Shown one piece after another: positions 11,701 through 27,124 of a DNA stretch of 64,000 nt (position 1 is the first letter of the stretch; each line of letters opens with the position of its first letter). The position numbers and the translations under genes are program-made. The notes under the pieces were generated by a model. That model was given only the letters and a program-made list of their open reading frames with translations. It had not been told where the DNA came from and did not search any database. This DNA comes from Phallusia mammillata (lineage: Eukaryota; Chordata; Ascidiacea; Phlebobranchia; Ascidiidae), in NCBI GenBank assembly GCA_003260075.1, contig QLIY01000155.1:1-64000 (forward strand), written 5' to 3'.

Positions 11701-14700
11701 CATATTTTAAATCACACAATTATTTTTAATAGAAATGTCCAATAAAATGCATATTCTGTTTGGCCAAATGCATGTGAAGCAACAATATATTGATAATAGT
11801 ATAAACCACAAGGAAGTAACGGTAAAAAAGGAAACTGCATCGTTTAGGGAGTCCTTTAAAACATTTCAAGCATTGTAGGAAATGATTCATAGCAACATGC
11901 TCGAGAATATAAAACCTTTCTGTTAAGTCACATGGATATAATATTTCAAGCCAGTGATTTCCAACCTGGGGTTTGGAGACCCGTACGAGACCTTAAAATG
12001 CTTTCACGGGTTTTGCCAATGCAACATGTGAGCAAGTTTAATGGAGTAAAGGCCATTGAAACAAAGTTTACGGGTAAATTTATAAAACGAGTACTAAAAA
12101 GTTCAGAGCCATGCTTGAGTTAGCTTAAGAGTGTGTTGTTGTGAAGTATTTGCGACAACTGAGGCTTGAAACCACACAAAATATTCTGTAAAACCATTTT
12201 TCACATTTCAACCTATCGAAACTTTGTCAGGAAAACCTTTGGAAAGGAAGTACTTGAAAACAATGGCCCTGTTCATGCCTTTCTCTGCAAGAAGCTTGGC
12301 TAATTTTACTCCACATTTGCATGTACCAGTCTACTCCATGCAGTATTAACCTTTTTAAGACTATTTGGGAAACCATAAAGTTCTAGCACATATTTTATCG
12401 TTTATAAATAAAATATTTACATAAAATTTACTTTTATGAAAACAAATTACTTTTTCATACACTGTACCTAAGTTATTTAATCACAATAATAAACCATATT
12501 GGTGCCTTTATCAGACCAGGAGGATAAAGTTATAGGCAGCTATGGCAAAATACAGTGGGAAAAGTTAAGTATTTTTGCACACACATATTTTAAGTCTGAC
12601 AACTGGGAATAGCCTAAATGCCCCCTATATCACAAAAGAGCATAAAAGTGCCTGCAGATTTATGTGCCTGTAAACTATTGAACAATATGTCAAGTCAAAT
12701 AAACATGCACTGCTTGGTTGACACTAAAAATTGCAAAAACAAACAAGTTTTAAACCTGACACAAGAGTAAACTACTCAGCAATGTGTAAAGGTAAATAAA
12801 CAAAATTTGATTGTATTTGCTTGACAAATAAAAACAGACCCTATGAAAACAAAATCTACTACATTTCTTTGTAATATATTTTCAAAACAGCTTGTGTACC
12901 TTAAAAATAAACTTGGTTTGTGAGCAATATGTTGTCATCCATCTCATGAACATTATATCCTTGATTGTGAGATTGCGAAAGGAATCATGAAAATCTCCCT
13001 GTATGATATCGTGGTATTCATTTCGTTCACGTTCCAAAAGTGCTTGCTTTTTCTTGTCGTCAGATTTTGCAACAAGAAAAATTCTAAAAAGTTGAACATT
13101 CATTAGTTATTTGTATTCTGCTTTCATTAGGTTACATAAAAAAGCAATACATAATATCAATTTGATCTGAAAATTTGACTTAATACGTATATGAACTTTA
13201 TAATATTAATAGAGTTTTGTGTGATACTTTTGTACATACAATATTATTTACTGCCACTGATTAGCTGCAGACAGTGCACACTGTTTCAACCAATAAGGTC
13301 TCATCAGTGGAGCTGGTGGCGAGAGATCGGCCGTACGAGCTAATGTAGCCACCTGCAAACTGGTAAGCCATATCTCACCAAGCTGTTTGATGCCACAATT
13401 GAGTATTATTGAGAGAAGAACTGGTCAAAAACAGTGTGCACTGTCTGCATTTTATCATGCATTGGTTCGACGCTTTTATACTACTAATTATTTATGTAAG
13501 TTTGGGTTGGCACCTTCGCATAATAACTCCATTGATAGTCGATTCATTGCCCCAAGTTAAACGAATCGATCTTCGTCTATCGAACTGAGCAGTTGTAGAT
13601 TTTATGACAATCAGAAGGAAAACAGGAAGATCATTTCCTTCATCATCTTTGCATTTGTCAGGCTCATTAAAAATGTAGGGATAATATTTTTTCTGCAAAA
13701 ATTAGACATAATTTTACCATTAAGCACCATAACACACTTAATGCCTTGTCACATGGGAATGCTTGGAAGGCCGGCCTTATTCGGAAAACTGTCTTCAATG
13801 AGCCTGACATACTATGATTTAAGTATTTTAAATAGAATGTGCAGACTGCAGTTATCATAGGCGCTTTTGGCAAATAAAATAAATCAATACATGTCTTATT
13901 GCTTTTTATACAATACAATGGATGATGGTGGACAGTTGTACAAGTACAGTAGTGCTTTTGACATTAAGACAGTTGGCCCAACCTATGACATACTAACTTA
14001 TGTTTAAAAAACGGGGAATTGGTCTCTAGAGCAGTGCTCTTCAACCTTTTTTGGTGTGGTGAACCCTTAAAGTTGTTGTGATGAACTCATGCATCNAGCC
14101 TAGCCCAGTGCTCTTCAACCTTGTTTGGTTGTTGTGACGAACTCATGCACCCTGTTTACTTAAAAGGTAAACTGAGATAAATAGCGACATGAAAAATCGT
14201 TATGCATATCATCTTGTCAATTAACTCCAAGCATATGTTCGCGAAAGTATCAATATTTGATATCCTAACATTACCCGAATGTAACACAGCCACTTTCAAA
14301 CTAGACACGGGGATAAAACATTTAAAAAGTTTACCTGGGTTATACATAAGTTAAAACCTACATCTTTTTTCTAATATCTTGAAAGTCAAATTATAATGGT
14401 TCATTAAAGGTTTGTGATGCACCTTTGTATACCTTTTCGTACTGGTGCACCCCATGAATATTTTGCACACCGGTTGAAGAGCACTGCTCTAGAGCATCAA
14501 ATCAAACACTTATTGAATTTATAAAAGAGTAGTTTCTGTAAAAAGGTTGGAAACCATTGCTCAGATCAAAACAAATTGCAAACTTCTGCAGAAGAGTTTA
14601 GGGTATTAATGCACCTGGGAATATACAAGCTGAGGTTTTCCATCAGCTGGTTTTGGTTTTTTCTCCTCTTCAACAAGTCTTGTTGTCTTTTCCTCCAGAT

Positions 14701-14902
14701 TTCTATGGAGCACAGCTTTTTCGTGCTCCAGCCTCCGTACTGTATTCGACAGCTCCACAAATCTCACAGCGAAATAAAATAGGTTCGACACAAAAAGAAA
14801 CAACACAAATGATTTGAAAGCACCATTACGGTATCTCCATAACATTGAGAGAAGTGCGACATTTCCACCACCAGAAATACTGTGGCCAGTTTTGACCGCC
14901 AT
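8770..14902 (-). CDS. B3GNT2-like: Beta-1,3-N-acetylglucosaminyltransferase, B3GNT2-like (GT31)
   Basis: Four coding exons: 14902-14615, 13692-13514, 13083-12900, 9276-8770; junction phases 0, 2, 0; 385 residues, usual for the family. Residues about 31-49 form one transmembrane segment after a short basic cytosolic tail, so this is a type II Golgi enzyme. A coiled stem follows. The catalytic domain shows the GT31 motifs in order: FDRRRSIRLTWG, GDFHDSFRNLTIKD, FIFKGDDDVFVN (the metal-binding DDD, formed across the last splice junction), YYPPYVSGGGFVM, PIDDAFLGVCLKKLG and HKGFKSWG. The layout and spacing match vertebrate B3GNT2, which adds GlcNAc in beta-1,3 linkage to galactose and extends poly-N-acetyllactosamine. 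The exact acceptor cannot be read from sequence, and other B3GNT/B3GALT members are the alternative. Intron 3 is about 3.6 kb and holds only repeats. Confidence 0.92.
13264..13449. mobile_element. MITE with palindromic ends (agctgcagacagtgcacactg family)
   Basis: Begins agctgcagacagtgcacactg and ends with the inverse cagtgtgcactgtctgca. Related full or partial copies occur near 9370, 24563-24774, 29816, 34823-34953, 36170-36345, 57720-57784 and 61790, often with the core cagctgcactgatgagaac. Inserted in intron 2 of the B3GNT2-like gene. Confidence 0.6.
14032..14486. mobile_element. hAT-type MITE with perfect 8-bp target duplication
   Basis: Starts cagtgctcttcaacc and ends ggttgaagagcactg, perfect 15-bp terminal inverted repeats. 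It is flanked by CTCTAGAG on both sides (14024-14031 and 14487-14494). An N at 14096 with a local repeat of the left end shows an assembly junction inside it. It lies in intron 1 of the B3GNT2-like gene. No transposase is present. Confidence 0.85.
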
Positions 14903-15928
14903 GTCTTTGAAACCACCCTTTCAAGGAGGTAACTCTACATGTTTTCACTTCACTGTCACAGCATTATCATTTTAAAGTTACACCTAAACATATGAGACAC
15001 AACTTCGTTTATTAAAAACTATAACATTTAAAAACCACAGTGTAAAAGCAAACTGAATTTGTCATATTTTAATTTACTTTTTTAGACAATTTAGACTTTT
15101 ATAAATGCTGCAAAACGCTAATTGCAAACTGCTGCAAACGTTCAATTCTGCAAATTAAAGCTGTAAACAAAAGCTTTTTTTGTGAAACAAATCGCTTTGA
15201 AGGTCTGACAAGCCTTATAGCGCAATCTAATCTTAAAGTATAGGTCTACTGGGTTTTATCGGTCAAAGGAAACAATCTAAGAAAACTGCGTCAGTAAGTT
15301 TATCGAAAATTCGAAATACATTTTTGACAACCAATGAACTTGTATTCGTGCTTAGCAACAATATTCTACAATAATATTTATCATTGTCCGTCATTACAAC
15401 ATAACATTTATAATAAACAATCGTTCAAAATCAATACCAAACCGCTGAATTTCAAGTCATTATCTCATTCACTTGGTCAAGTCCAGAACCCCAGCGGTTT
15501 ACTATTTTACCGAATGTAGTTGTCGCGTGTCGCGCACCGGACAAATATTCGGTAAGATATTATGACGGATTATTTAACAAGTTGTTTTTTAAATGACACA
15601 TGTTTTGTCAATCAATTGTTTATAAAATTATTTCAATGCAAATAACTAAAACACGACCAATATCCAAGTTTGTTTTATTGTCGCCTAAACTGTATGGGTT
15701 ACTGCACATAGCTCAAATGGAACTGGGACATATCTTTTCATCACATTTTTATTCATGTATATTTGAGTTAACCGTATCAAAAAAGCTTACTATCCTAATA
15801 AACACATCACTTTTGTCATAGACTGTATAAAAACAATTGGCGTCATTTATTAAAATAAAATTGAGTCAAAAGGTTTGTTTTTGATGATAACACAGTACAC
15901 ACATTACCATGTGCATTTTGTCACATTT

Positions 15929-16013
<85 letters not shown>

Positions 16014-16640
16014 TGCCGATATAAACACCCAAATTGGTCAATTTTGTGCCAGTAGGTTTAATGTGGTGCAGACTGGCACAAAAAGAATATAACCCAAGAC
16101 AGTTTTGCACCATATTTCAATTCAACAGAACATCAAGTGATAAAACAATGTTTAATTAAATTAAACAATGCTGTCAACAGAAAGGTACACAAATAATGAA
16201 GCTACATACCAATAAAACCTATACCACAGTCTTATACAAGATAAACACAATAAAAAACAACGAAGTTTGAATACTAAAAAGAGCCAGAGAAAAGGGGATT
16301 CAATAGAAGGGTTGTACGGCAAAGAATTGTAAATTTGTAAAATTTTTGTCCCTCTGTGTAACTTGCCTGAATAGATTTGCACAGATTTAAAAATGCACCC
16401 AATAAATCCTGGTCTTGCAGCAACAAACAATAATCCATACAAATTATTTTACCTGGTAAAATAAACTCAACTCAACTCATATCAAATTGAAGTTTAATAG
16501 GCAATTGATTACATTTTCAGCTTAATTAAAGCAACGTGAATGAACCCCAAAAAAACATCACTGAATTTAAACAAGGAAAAACAAACAAATTCAGGAAGTA
16601 GCAATTCAGCTGATCAGAAAATCACATTAAAAATTCGAAA
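14903..16640. other. Intergenic between B3GNT2-like gene and pentraxin array
   Basis: Contains the upstream flank of the minus-strand glycosyltransferase gene and of the plus-strand pentraxin A gene (divergent arrangement). No coding exon is supported. Holds a C84 run (15930-16013), and a CTCAA-type short tandem tail near 16465 that may be the 3' end of a LINE. Confidence 0.55.
15930..16013. repeat. C84 homopolymer
   Basis: 84 consecutive C. Reverse-strand translation gives a spurious poly-glycine frame. Flanks are not obviously duplicated. Probably an artefactual join rather than a genomic tract. Confidence 0.85.
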
Positions 16641-16653
16641 GAAAAACATGAAT

Positions 16654-16664
16654 CAATAAAAGGG
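16654..16664 (+). promoter_or_regulatory. TATA-like element of pentraxin A
   Basis: caataaaaggg, about 93 bp upstream of the ATG at 16757. Weaker than the TATA boxes of the second and third pentraxin genes. Confidence 0.35.
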
Positions 16665-16756
16665 CATACATCAGCAATTTGTACCATTTGTGAGTTGGAG
16701 ATCAATAAACTGATCTACTGGAGTCTTGAAGACAGTTTGCAAGACTGTTTAAAACA

Positions 16757-20632
<3,876 letters not shown>

Positions 20633-20870
20633 GCATGTTTTGGAACAACCACTTAATATCACTGAAAGGGGGGGGGGAGAGTGGAGCTACACGGTGATGC
20701 TGGCTACGAGATTCCCGATGTCTGTCCTGTATCTTCATGAGCATGTTTTGGAACAACCACTTAATATCACTGAAACATATACATGCACATACATTTTGTT
20801 AAGACACGCTGAGACTTGAATTGTTTTGTCATTATCTTACATATTTAGCAATGTGTATATTTAAGCCATG

Positions 20871-21019
20871 ATTTAATCATAAACGTAACTGCCAAAGAAC
20901 TTGTATATTATGCAGACATTTTCGATTTGTACTGATGATCACAAACAGCGATTGTTAAAATGTCTGCATTCTATATTCTATATACACATGTTCTCTGGCA
21001 GTTATGTTTATGATTAAAT
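20871..21019. mobile_element. Hairpin (long inverted repeat) downstream of pentraxin A
   Basis: Left arm atttaatcataaacgtaact... gcagacatttt (20871-20921) pairs imperfectly with the right arm aaaatgtctgca... gttatgtttatgattaaat (about 20957-21019); the loop is about 35 bp. Probably a small MITE. If transcribed in a long 3' UTR it would fold strongly. Confidence 0.6.
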
Positions 21020-21866
21020 TACTTTTCATGTCCGTGTATATAATTGTTCCTAAATAAACCATGGTTGTTTTGTTAAGTTATAACATGTCAATAAAATAAT
21101 GTGCAATACAGGATTTTATAAACCATTTTAAAAATTCAAATGTAAATATTGTTGAATATTTGGAGCATCTAACATTTTACATGTGGTTGTAGATCAAGTA
21201 AATAAAATACCAAGTAGCCAATAAAGCCATGAAAATTAATAACAACAACTTGTTTTTTAAGTTTTAATTGGAAATTTACCAGTCACTTATCAAGAAGTGC
21301 AACCCAACAATTACAGCTATGATTAGTGGATACTTATTACAATGAGTCATCGATTAAGTGCTAAGTCATTAAGTTTTTGTGGAAAATTGCCAAAAAAACT
21401 CCCATCCTTAAGGCAGGTAACTTTGTTGTCAACAGATGAGTAATATTGGCTCCTTCAAGCTGTTTTAATGCAGTGCTAATGCACTTTAATGTAGTAATGT
21501 TTTGATACATTTTAATGTAGTATGTGAGTCAAAACTGTGGACAGTGGCCCAAAAATTTGGGACTCAATAATGTAAAATGTTGTCCACACCTGCTGTAAAC
21601 ACCAACCTATAAAAAGGCACACTATAACAGCTAATGGTGTGAGATGTACAATAATGTACGTACAAGGTGCAATTAATTTTTTGGTGAATGCAAAGTCATG
21701 TTTGCAAAAGTCACTTTTTAAATGTAGTATCCATGCAAAAAACAACAGTAAATGCTAACAGGGTCAATAAGCTGGTGCTAAAAACAATGTTTTTTTACCA
21801 CTCATAGAGAAGTGTTACCTGACAAGGGGGGGGGGGTTAAATGCATAGCAATTTCAAATTAGTTAA

Positions 21867-22165
21867 AACTTTCCCAAGCTTAAAAACTCCCCTTTTGATT
21901 GACTGAAAACATTGGGTAATAAGGCTTAAAATGCATGGGAGAAAAATTGAAACTTTCTCAAGCCTAAAAACTCCCCCGTTTGGTTGACTAAAAGCATTGG
22001 GTAATAAGGCTTAAATGCATAGGAAAAAACATGAAACTTGCCCAAGGTTGAAAACTCCCCTTTTGGTTGGCGAAAAACCACAGGTGATAAGGCATGAATG
22101 CATGAAAAATTACCAGAACTTTCCCAGCCTTGAGGTAAAAAAAACCACTTGTGGTTGACGAAAAA
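21867..22165. repeat. Tandem repeat array, unit about 83 bp, next to pentraxin B promoter
   Basis: About 3.6 copies. The landmark aactttcccaag (or variants) recurs near 21867, 21950, 22034 and 22116. Each full unit also carries aaaactccccttttg and ggtaataaggcttaaatgca. The array ends about 30 bp before the TATA box at 22198. The unit contains GGGGAGTTTT on the minus strand, which fits a relaxed GGGRNNYYYY Rel/NF-kB pattern. A regulatory role is inference. Confidence 0.7.
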
Positions 22166-22197
22166 GTTTTTTCACAAATTTATGACCGCAATATGGG

Positions 22198-22205
22198 TAT
22201 AAAAG
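22198..22205 (+). promoter_or_regulatory. TATA box of pentraxin B with leader exon
   Basis: TATAAAAG. A short non-coding exon is predicted from about 22230 to 22252 (aaaacaagcaag/gtaagt), spliced to the acceptor tttaattcag with exon start 22574, one base before the ATG. Confidence 0.6.
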
Positions 22206-22326
22206 ATTTAGCAGGCTGCAGTGTTTTCTGTATGTTTTGTAAAACAAGCAAGGTAAGTGCAGAGTTTTTATAAAGTGTATTGTTCAATTCTAATTTGTTA
22301 AACTTTAATTTACAACAATGTTAACT

Positions 22327-22505
22327 CACTGGTGGGATTCAGCTGGTTTGCACCGGTTTTATAGAACCGTCTCACGAAATTTTATGAGATTAGCGAACCG
22401 GTTAGCATTACCGGGTACTGTCGATGGACTTTTTGTAACAGAACTGGCTAAAAAATAAGACTTTTGTGATAGAACCGGCTGAAAAAAAAATGAATCCCAC
22501 TACTG
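22327..22505. mobile_element. hAT-type MITE in pentraxin B leader intron
   Basis: Starts cactggtgggattca and ends tgaatcccactactg. Perfect TGTTAACT duplications lie at 22319-22326 and 22506-22513. Sits between the leader exon and the ATG exon of pentraxin B. Confidence 0.85.
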
Positions 22506-22574
22506 TGTTAACTAAGAGAAAATATAACTATAAGGAAGAAGTAAGTTTTGGACCAACCTGTTGTTTAATTCAGA

Positions 22575-25236
22575 ATGAATTTTCTATGTGTTATCCTGAT
22601 TTTTGTTCTGGCCGTTGTCGTCCGCTCTCAGGACCAATGCAATAAACTTCAGTTGTGTGCTCCAGTTGCTACTTTACCCGGTCAACAAGCTTACCTGGAA
22701 GGTAAAAATGTTTGCTTTAAATATTGTAAAGCTATAAGATATTAACATGCATAAGTTGTGCCATAAGCTTTCTATTCTTGCTTAAAACAGTGCAATTATG
22801 AAAAGTTTTTCATGCAAAAATGAATAATTTGTGCTGTAAGTTTTCTATTTTTGCTTACAATGGTGCAAGTATGAAAAATTTTCATGTGGAAATGCATGAG
22901 TTACGCCCTAAGCTTTCTACGGTAGATTACAATATTGCAAATATAAAATGTTTTTATGCTAAAAGACAAGTTTTTCCCAAGGCCTTCTTATAGTAGCTTA
23001 CAATATTGTAAATCTAAAATGGTAGATAAGAACCCAACTTTACAGGGCTTTTTCACACAACAAGTTGAATTTCTGCAGCTCATAACCAGTTTGTGTTTTT
23101 ACAGGTTTAAGAGGTCTAAAAGGAGAAACAGGACCTCCGGGACCACCAGGACCTCCTGGCCGTAAGAAACTTTAAAATTGAAATTAATTTGTTTGTGTTT
23201 TATTAAAGTTATTTTCTTCTATTATTGTTTTAGCACCACCTGCACCAGAACTGGAAAATGAAGTCTACAGTTTGAAAGCTAAAGTAGAAGGTTTATTAAG
23301 CACAAAAACCAGAGGTAAATTTCAATTAAAATTGTCTTTTGTAGATTTAACTTTTGCCTTGCAAAGTTCTGAAATAAAAGATTATTTCCGGAATAAAATC
23401 AAACTATAATTGCTAATTTATTAAATCTGAAATTCAAATTAGATTTTGCATTTGTTTAATAACTCTGAAATTATCTCGACAATATATAATTTCTATTGTT
23501 TTGCATTTAGTTTGCCCAGCAGTGGTGTTTAACCTTCCACGCGAAAGGCAAGTCGAGGACTTCATTAGATATCATCGCTATGTGCCTAGTCTCAAAGCAG
23601 CCACATCATGTGCATGGGTTAATATAACGGATTTCTCTCATCATGTTTCTGTGGTCAGCTATGCCTCCACAGGCCGAGACAATGACTATCTCATATACAT
23701 TATTTCTGCTACAAGGTTAAGGTTATACCTTGTCAAAACATTCTTTGAGATCCCGGTACTGCTGTCTGAGAATACTAAGGTAAATACTTTTCGTTTACCA
23801 ATCAATTACTGCTGATTTTGAAAAATACAGAGTGAACTGCAACTAATTTATTTAAAAATTTAGTCCAAAAACCCAATGTTATTCACCAGTTGATCCTTTC
23901 ACTGTTTTAAGTTCCCATAACAGTTTTCTTACTTAAGCATTGTTTTAGTGCTGTTCTAAGGCTATGCTTTCTTTCACCAGTGAAATAAACTTATAACATA
24001 CATAATGCCAAGTATGGGGGGGGGGTCATTAATCCAAAAAACCCAATGTTATTCACCAGTTGATCCTTTCACTGTTTTAAGTTTCCATAAAAGTTTTCTG
24101 ACTTAAGCATTGTTTTAGTGCTGTTCTAAGGCTATGTTTTCTTTCACCAGTGAAATAAACTTATAACATACATAATGCCAAGTATAAGTTGAGACTGCCA
24201 TTAACTAGAATCAAATTAGAGTACCAATAATCAAAAACATCCGTAGTAACTTCATTAAATTCTTTCAAATTACACTTTTAATATGTCATGATATTTTTTT
24301 GCAGACTCACTTGTGTGTAACATTTGATGACCACTCGGTGGCAGCATATGTTGATGGTGTTCGAACTGGTCAAGCCACAATTGCAAGCGCTCTGTCAACT
24401 GTTGGGGGAGGAAGTTTAATTTTGGGTCAAGATCAAGATGGGGTTAATGCTCAAAACTTAGAAGCTTCACAGTCATTTACGTAAGTAACTACAAATATTT
24501 TACTTTGCCAATTTAAAAAAACAAACATATTTACTAAAAAGGCATTGAGCCTATAAATAATAAGCTACAGACAGTGAGTCAGTTTCCTCTGTGGTGTATG
24601 CCCAGTTGTGGCATCGAACAGGGGGGAGACATGGGTTAGGTGCGACATGGGTTTTACCCTGTTACTCCCAACAAACTGGTGTGTGGTATTGTGGCTACAC
24701 TAGTCGGCTGATCTCTTGTCACCAGCTGCACTGATGAGACCTGATATGTCGAAACAGTGTGTAAATATCTGCAGTTTACTTGTCAAATATTGATGTTTAT
24801 TTCGTGTTGGGTGTAAAATAGCCTTTGTACCTAATTAACTAAGTTCAATCAAACTTATCATAATATAGATATCCATAGGCTAAACAAAGTTTTATGTAAG
24901 ATTTACAATGTGCATTAAATTAAGAAAACAACATCTTACCAAACCAGACCAAACTTGTTTAATAAAATACAAAGAAATAAGTGTTATGTCATATCTTGAC
25001 AAGCAGAACTGTTAAAGTTTTAGTCAAGGACCACCAAAACCTATTTTTTTAATTCTTTACCTTTCAACAGTGGAACCATCGGAAACTTTATGATGTGGCC
25101 TCGGGTGTTGAGTCAAATAGAAATCATAGAAATATATCACAACTGCATTTGTCCAATTGATGATCTCATCACCATGACGATTGACAGGGTTGAGATGTTT
25201 GGAGAAGCTTACTACGAAATCCCAGATACTTGCTAG
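22575..25236 (+). CDS. Pentraxin B: secreted collagen-pentraxin
   Basis: Six exons: 22575-22701, 23105-23161, 23234-23314, 23511-23779, 24305-24480, 25071-25236; 291 residues. Every intron phase matches pentraxin A, including a 57-nt collagen exon (GLRGLKGETGPPGPPGPPG). Signal peptide MNFLCVILIFVLAVVV, then CNKLQLCAPV, collagen, a short coiled neck, and the pentraxin domain. Hallmarks: LKAATSCAW, VVSYAS, the first-loop calcium pair in GRDNDYLIY, HLCVTF (signature with Phe for Trp), GGGSLILGQDQDG, SQSFTGTIG and MWPRVLSQIEI. It retains the best set of CRP-type calcium ligands of the three. C-terminal cysteines CICPID and DTC. The paralogue order and shared exon structure show tandem duplication. 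Confidence 0.92.
23868..24184. repeat. Duplicated segment of pentraxin B intron 4
   Basis: Two copies of about 150 bp (starting aaacccaatgttattcacca) separated by G10 at 24016-24025. Intronic. Confidence 0.8.
24563..24774. mobile_element. Palindromic-end MITE in pentraxin B intron 5
   Basis: Begins agctacagacagtg and ends with the degenerate inverse cgaaacagtgtgtaa...ctgcagt. Same family as 13264-13449. Confidence 0.5.
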
Positions 25237-26765
25237 AGAGATGTAAAAATGCAGCTTTACTTAAATGTGGGGGGGGGGGGAGAAGCTTACTATGAAATCC
25301 CAGATACTTGCTAGAGAGATTTAAAAATACAGCTTTACTTAAATGTAACGAAATAACCTGAAATTATAACACAATACATGTTACTATAGTGTGCCTAATG
25401 TTGTGTATTAACAGAGCATCTCTTTAATCTATACCTAAGTTTGTTTATTTTCACTGCCTTTAAAATGCAGTGATGCCAAATAAATCAAATATGTAGAGAT
25501 ATAGATTTGTATTTAAGCACAGTTCCACTAAATACTGATTGCACTGATAATCACTAACACGAGTAGTAGATAATGCCATTTTGGGGGGGGGGGCGCAGTG
25601 ATGCCAAATAAATCAAATACATAGAGATATAGATTTGTATTTAAGCACAGTTCCACTAAATAGTGATTGCACTGATAATCACTAACACGAGTAGTAGATA
25701 ATGCCATTTTGTGTTTTATTCTGTTGGTGTATCCAGCTAAGTGTGTCATTTTGTTTGCATCATTTAACAAGGCATAAACAAAAAATTGTATGGAGTGTTT
25801 ATCAAATTCCTCTTGATATCAATAGCTAAAAGCCTAAAACCTACAGATAACAAAAAAACACACAGCTCTAATCTTAGACTGAGAAAATGTTTAAAATTAT
25901 CAGGTTTATTAGCCACTTTTCTTCACCCCAGCTGCAATATTTTGTTGTTAAGTCACTGTTAAAATTTAAACATTATTCGATCAGTCAGCTGAAAAAAGTT
26001 TTGAGAAAGTATAGGGGGTTCCCCTATATTCGAACTACGTCATTGCGTCAAACATTACTTTGTTGGAGACTCTACAGGTAATTAGTGTTATTAGCCAAAT
26101 ACCCTGCGTCCAGGTAAATAAAGCAAATAAGAAAGACAGAAAAGGCAACCAGTAAATGAAAAACTTTTTTACTCAATAAGATAGAGTTGCATAGAATACG
26201 TTTGCAAGAAAAACTAGGTAATTTAATTTTAACTCGCGAGGATTTTGAACGACTTGGAAATTAGACTACAGACATGGGCGACGGCACGTAGGGGCAGAGG
26301 GGGCACTTGCCAACTTTTTGCGAGATTTTTTGGTAATTGCGACATGTAAAGTTGCAATACGACGGTTCATTAAACAATGCAGCACACTTTCAAACACAAT
26401 GGTCAGAAAAACAACAGAAAACAACAACAACAAAACTAAAACATCGGAAACACATATCAAAATTTACAAAAAGAACTTTTCTAATTGTCCCATTGTTTAG
26501 TCATCATTGTTGGGTTTTTGATTTGTTGCCAAAACAATTGTCCCGTTTTATAAAACTTTCAAATAATGCTTCCGGGCGAATCATTGACAATAATCGACAA
26601 ACTCATTCTATTCTGTTGTTTAGTCATTTGTTGAACAATCAGGTATTGTTGACAAAACAGTTGTTGTATGCGTTTGAAAATTGCAACATGTTTTTTCCGG
26701 TTAATGGGTGAAACGATAAAAGTTTTGGATGTTGCATAAATAAATCACATAGTCATACTTTCCCA
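25237..26765. other. Spacer between pentraxins B and C
   Basis: Includes the pentraxin B 3' UTR with aataaa near 25480, and duplications around G12 at 25269-25280 and G11 at 25583-25593. The latter explains the twice-seen ctaacacgagtagtagataa. From 25880 to 26700 no feature could be supported. Confidence 0.5.
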
Positions 26766-26773
26766 AATAAAAG

Positions 26774-26781
26774 TATATAAG
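26774..26781 (+). promoter_or_regulatory. TATA box of pentraxin C with leader exon
   Basis: TATATAAG. A non-coding exon of about 20 nt is predicted to end at 26821 (GGAAG/gtaaac), spliced to an acceptor after a tactaac branch-like motif (exon start 27114), 11 bp before the ATG. Confidence 0.55.
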
Positions 26782-27124
26782 ACATCGGTGGTACGCTAAA
26801 TTGGGTCAGTATTAGTGGAAGGTAAACTGTTGGCGGTGTTAAATAGTTCTGACGAACGCAAGTAAATGAAAGTAGGTTTCAAATATTCTTAGCAAGAAGA
26901 TACAATTAAGTCAATATCTTAGTGTAAAGCATTACAATGTTATCATCAGGGTAAACTGACGAACCGTTTTGATGTTTTATACTCAGAGATCGGCTTTTAT
27001 CTTCTTGCTGTAAATAAAAGTAACTTTGGTAAAGACAAAATTTATCACTCAAGGCCAAACAAATCTAAATTCATTTTAGTGTAATAATAGTTCTTAGCAT
27101 TACTAACTATTAGTAGGTTAATTC

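Larger units (their letters stand above)
20633..22195. other. Spacer between pentraxins A and B
   Basis: Holds a duplicated pentraxin A 3' end, an imperfect hairpin (20871-21019), G11 at 21826-21836 and a tandem repeat array ending just before the pentraxin B TATA box. No additional gene seen. Confidence 0.6.

Noticed and set aside
15904..16113. Open frame with a long poly-glycine tract
   Set aside because: Translation of the C84 run only; no flanking exon, likely artefactual homopolymer.
26337..26711. 124-codon plus-strand open frame between pentraxins B and C
   Set aside because: Low-complexity Lys/Thr/Gln content from A-rich DNA; no signal, domain or splice support.
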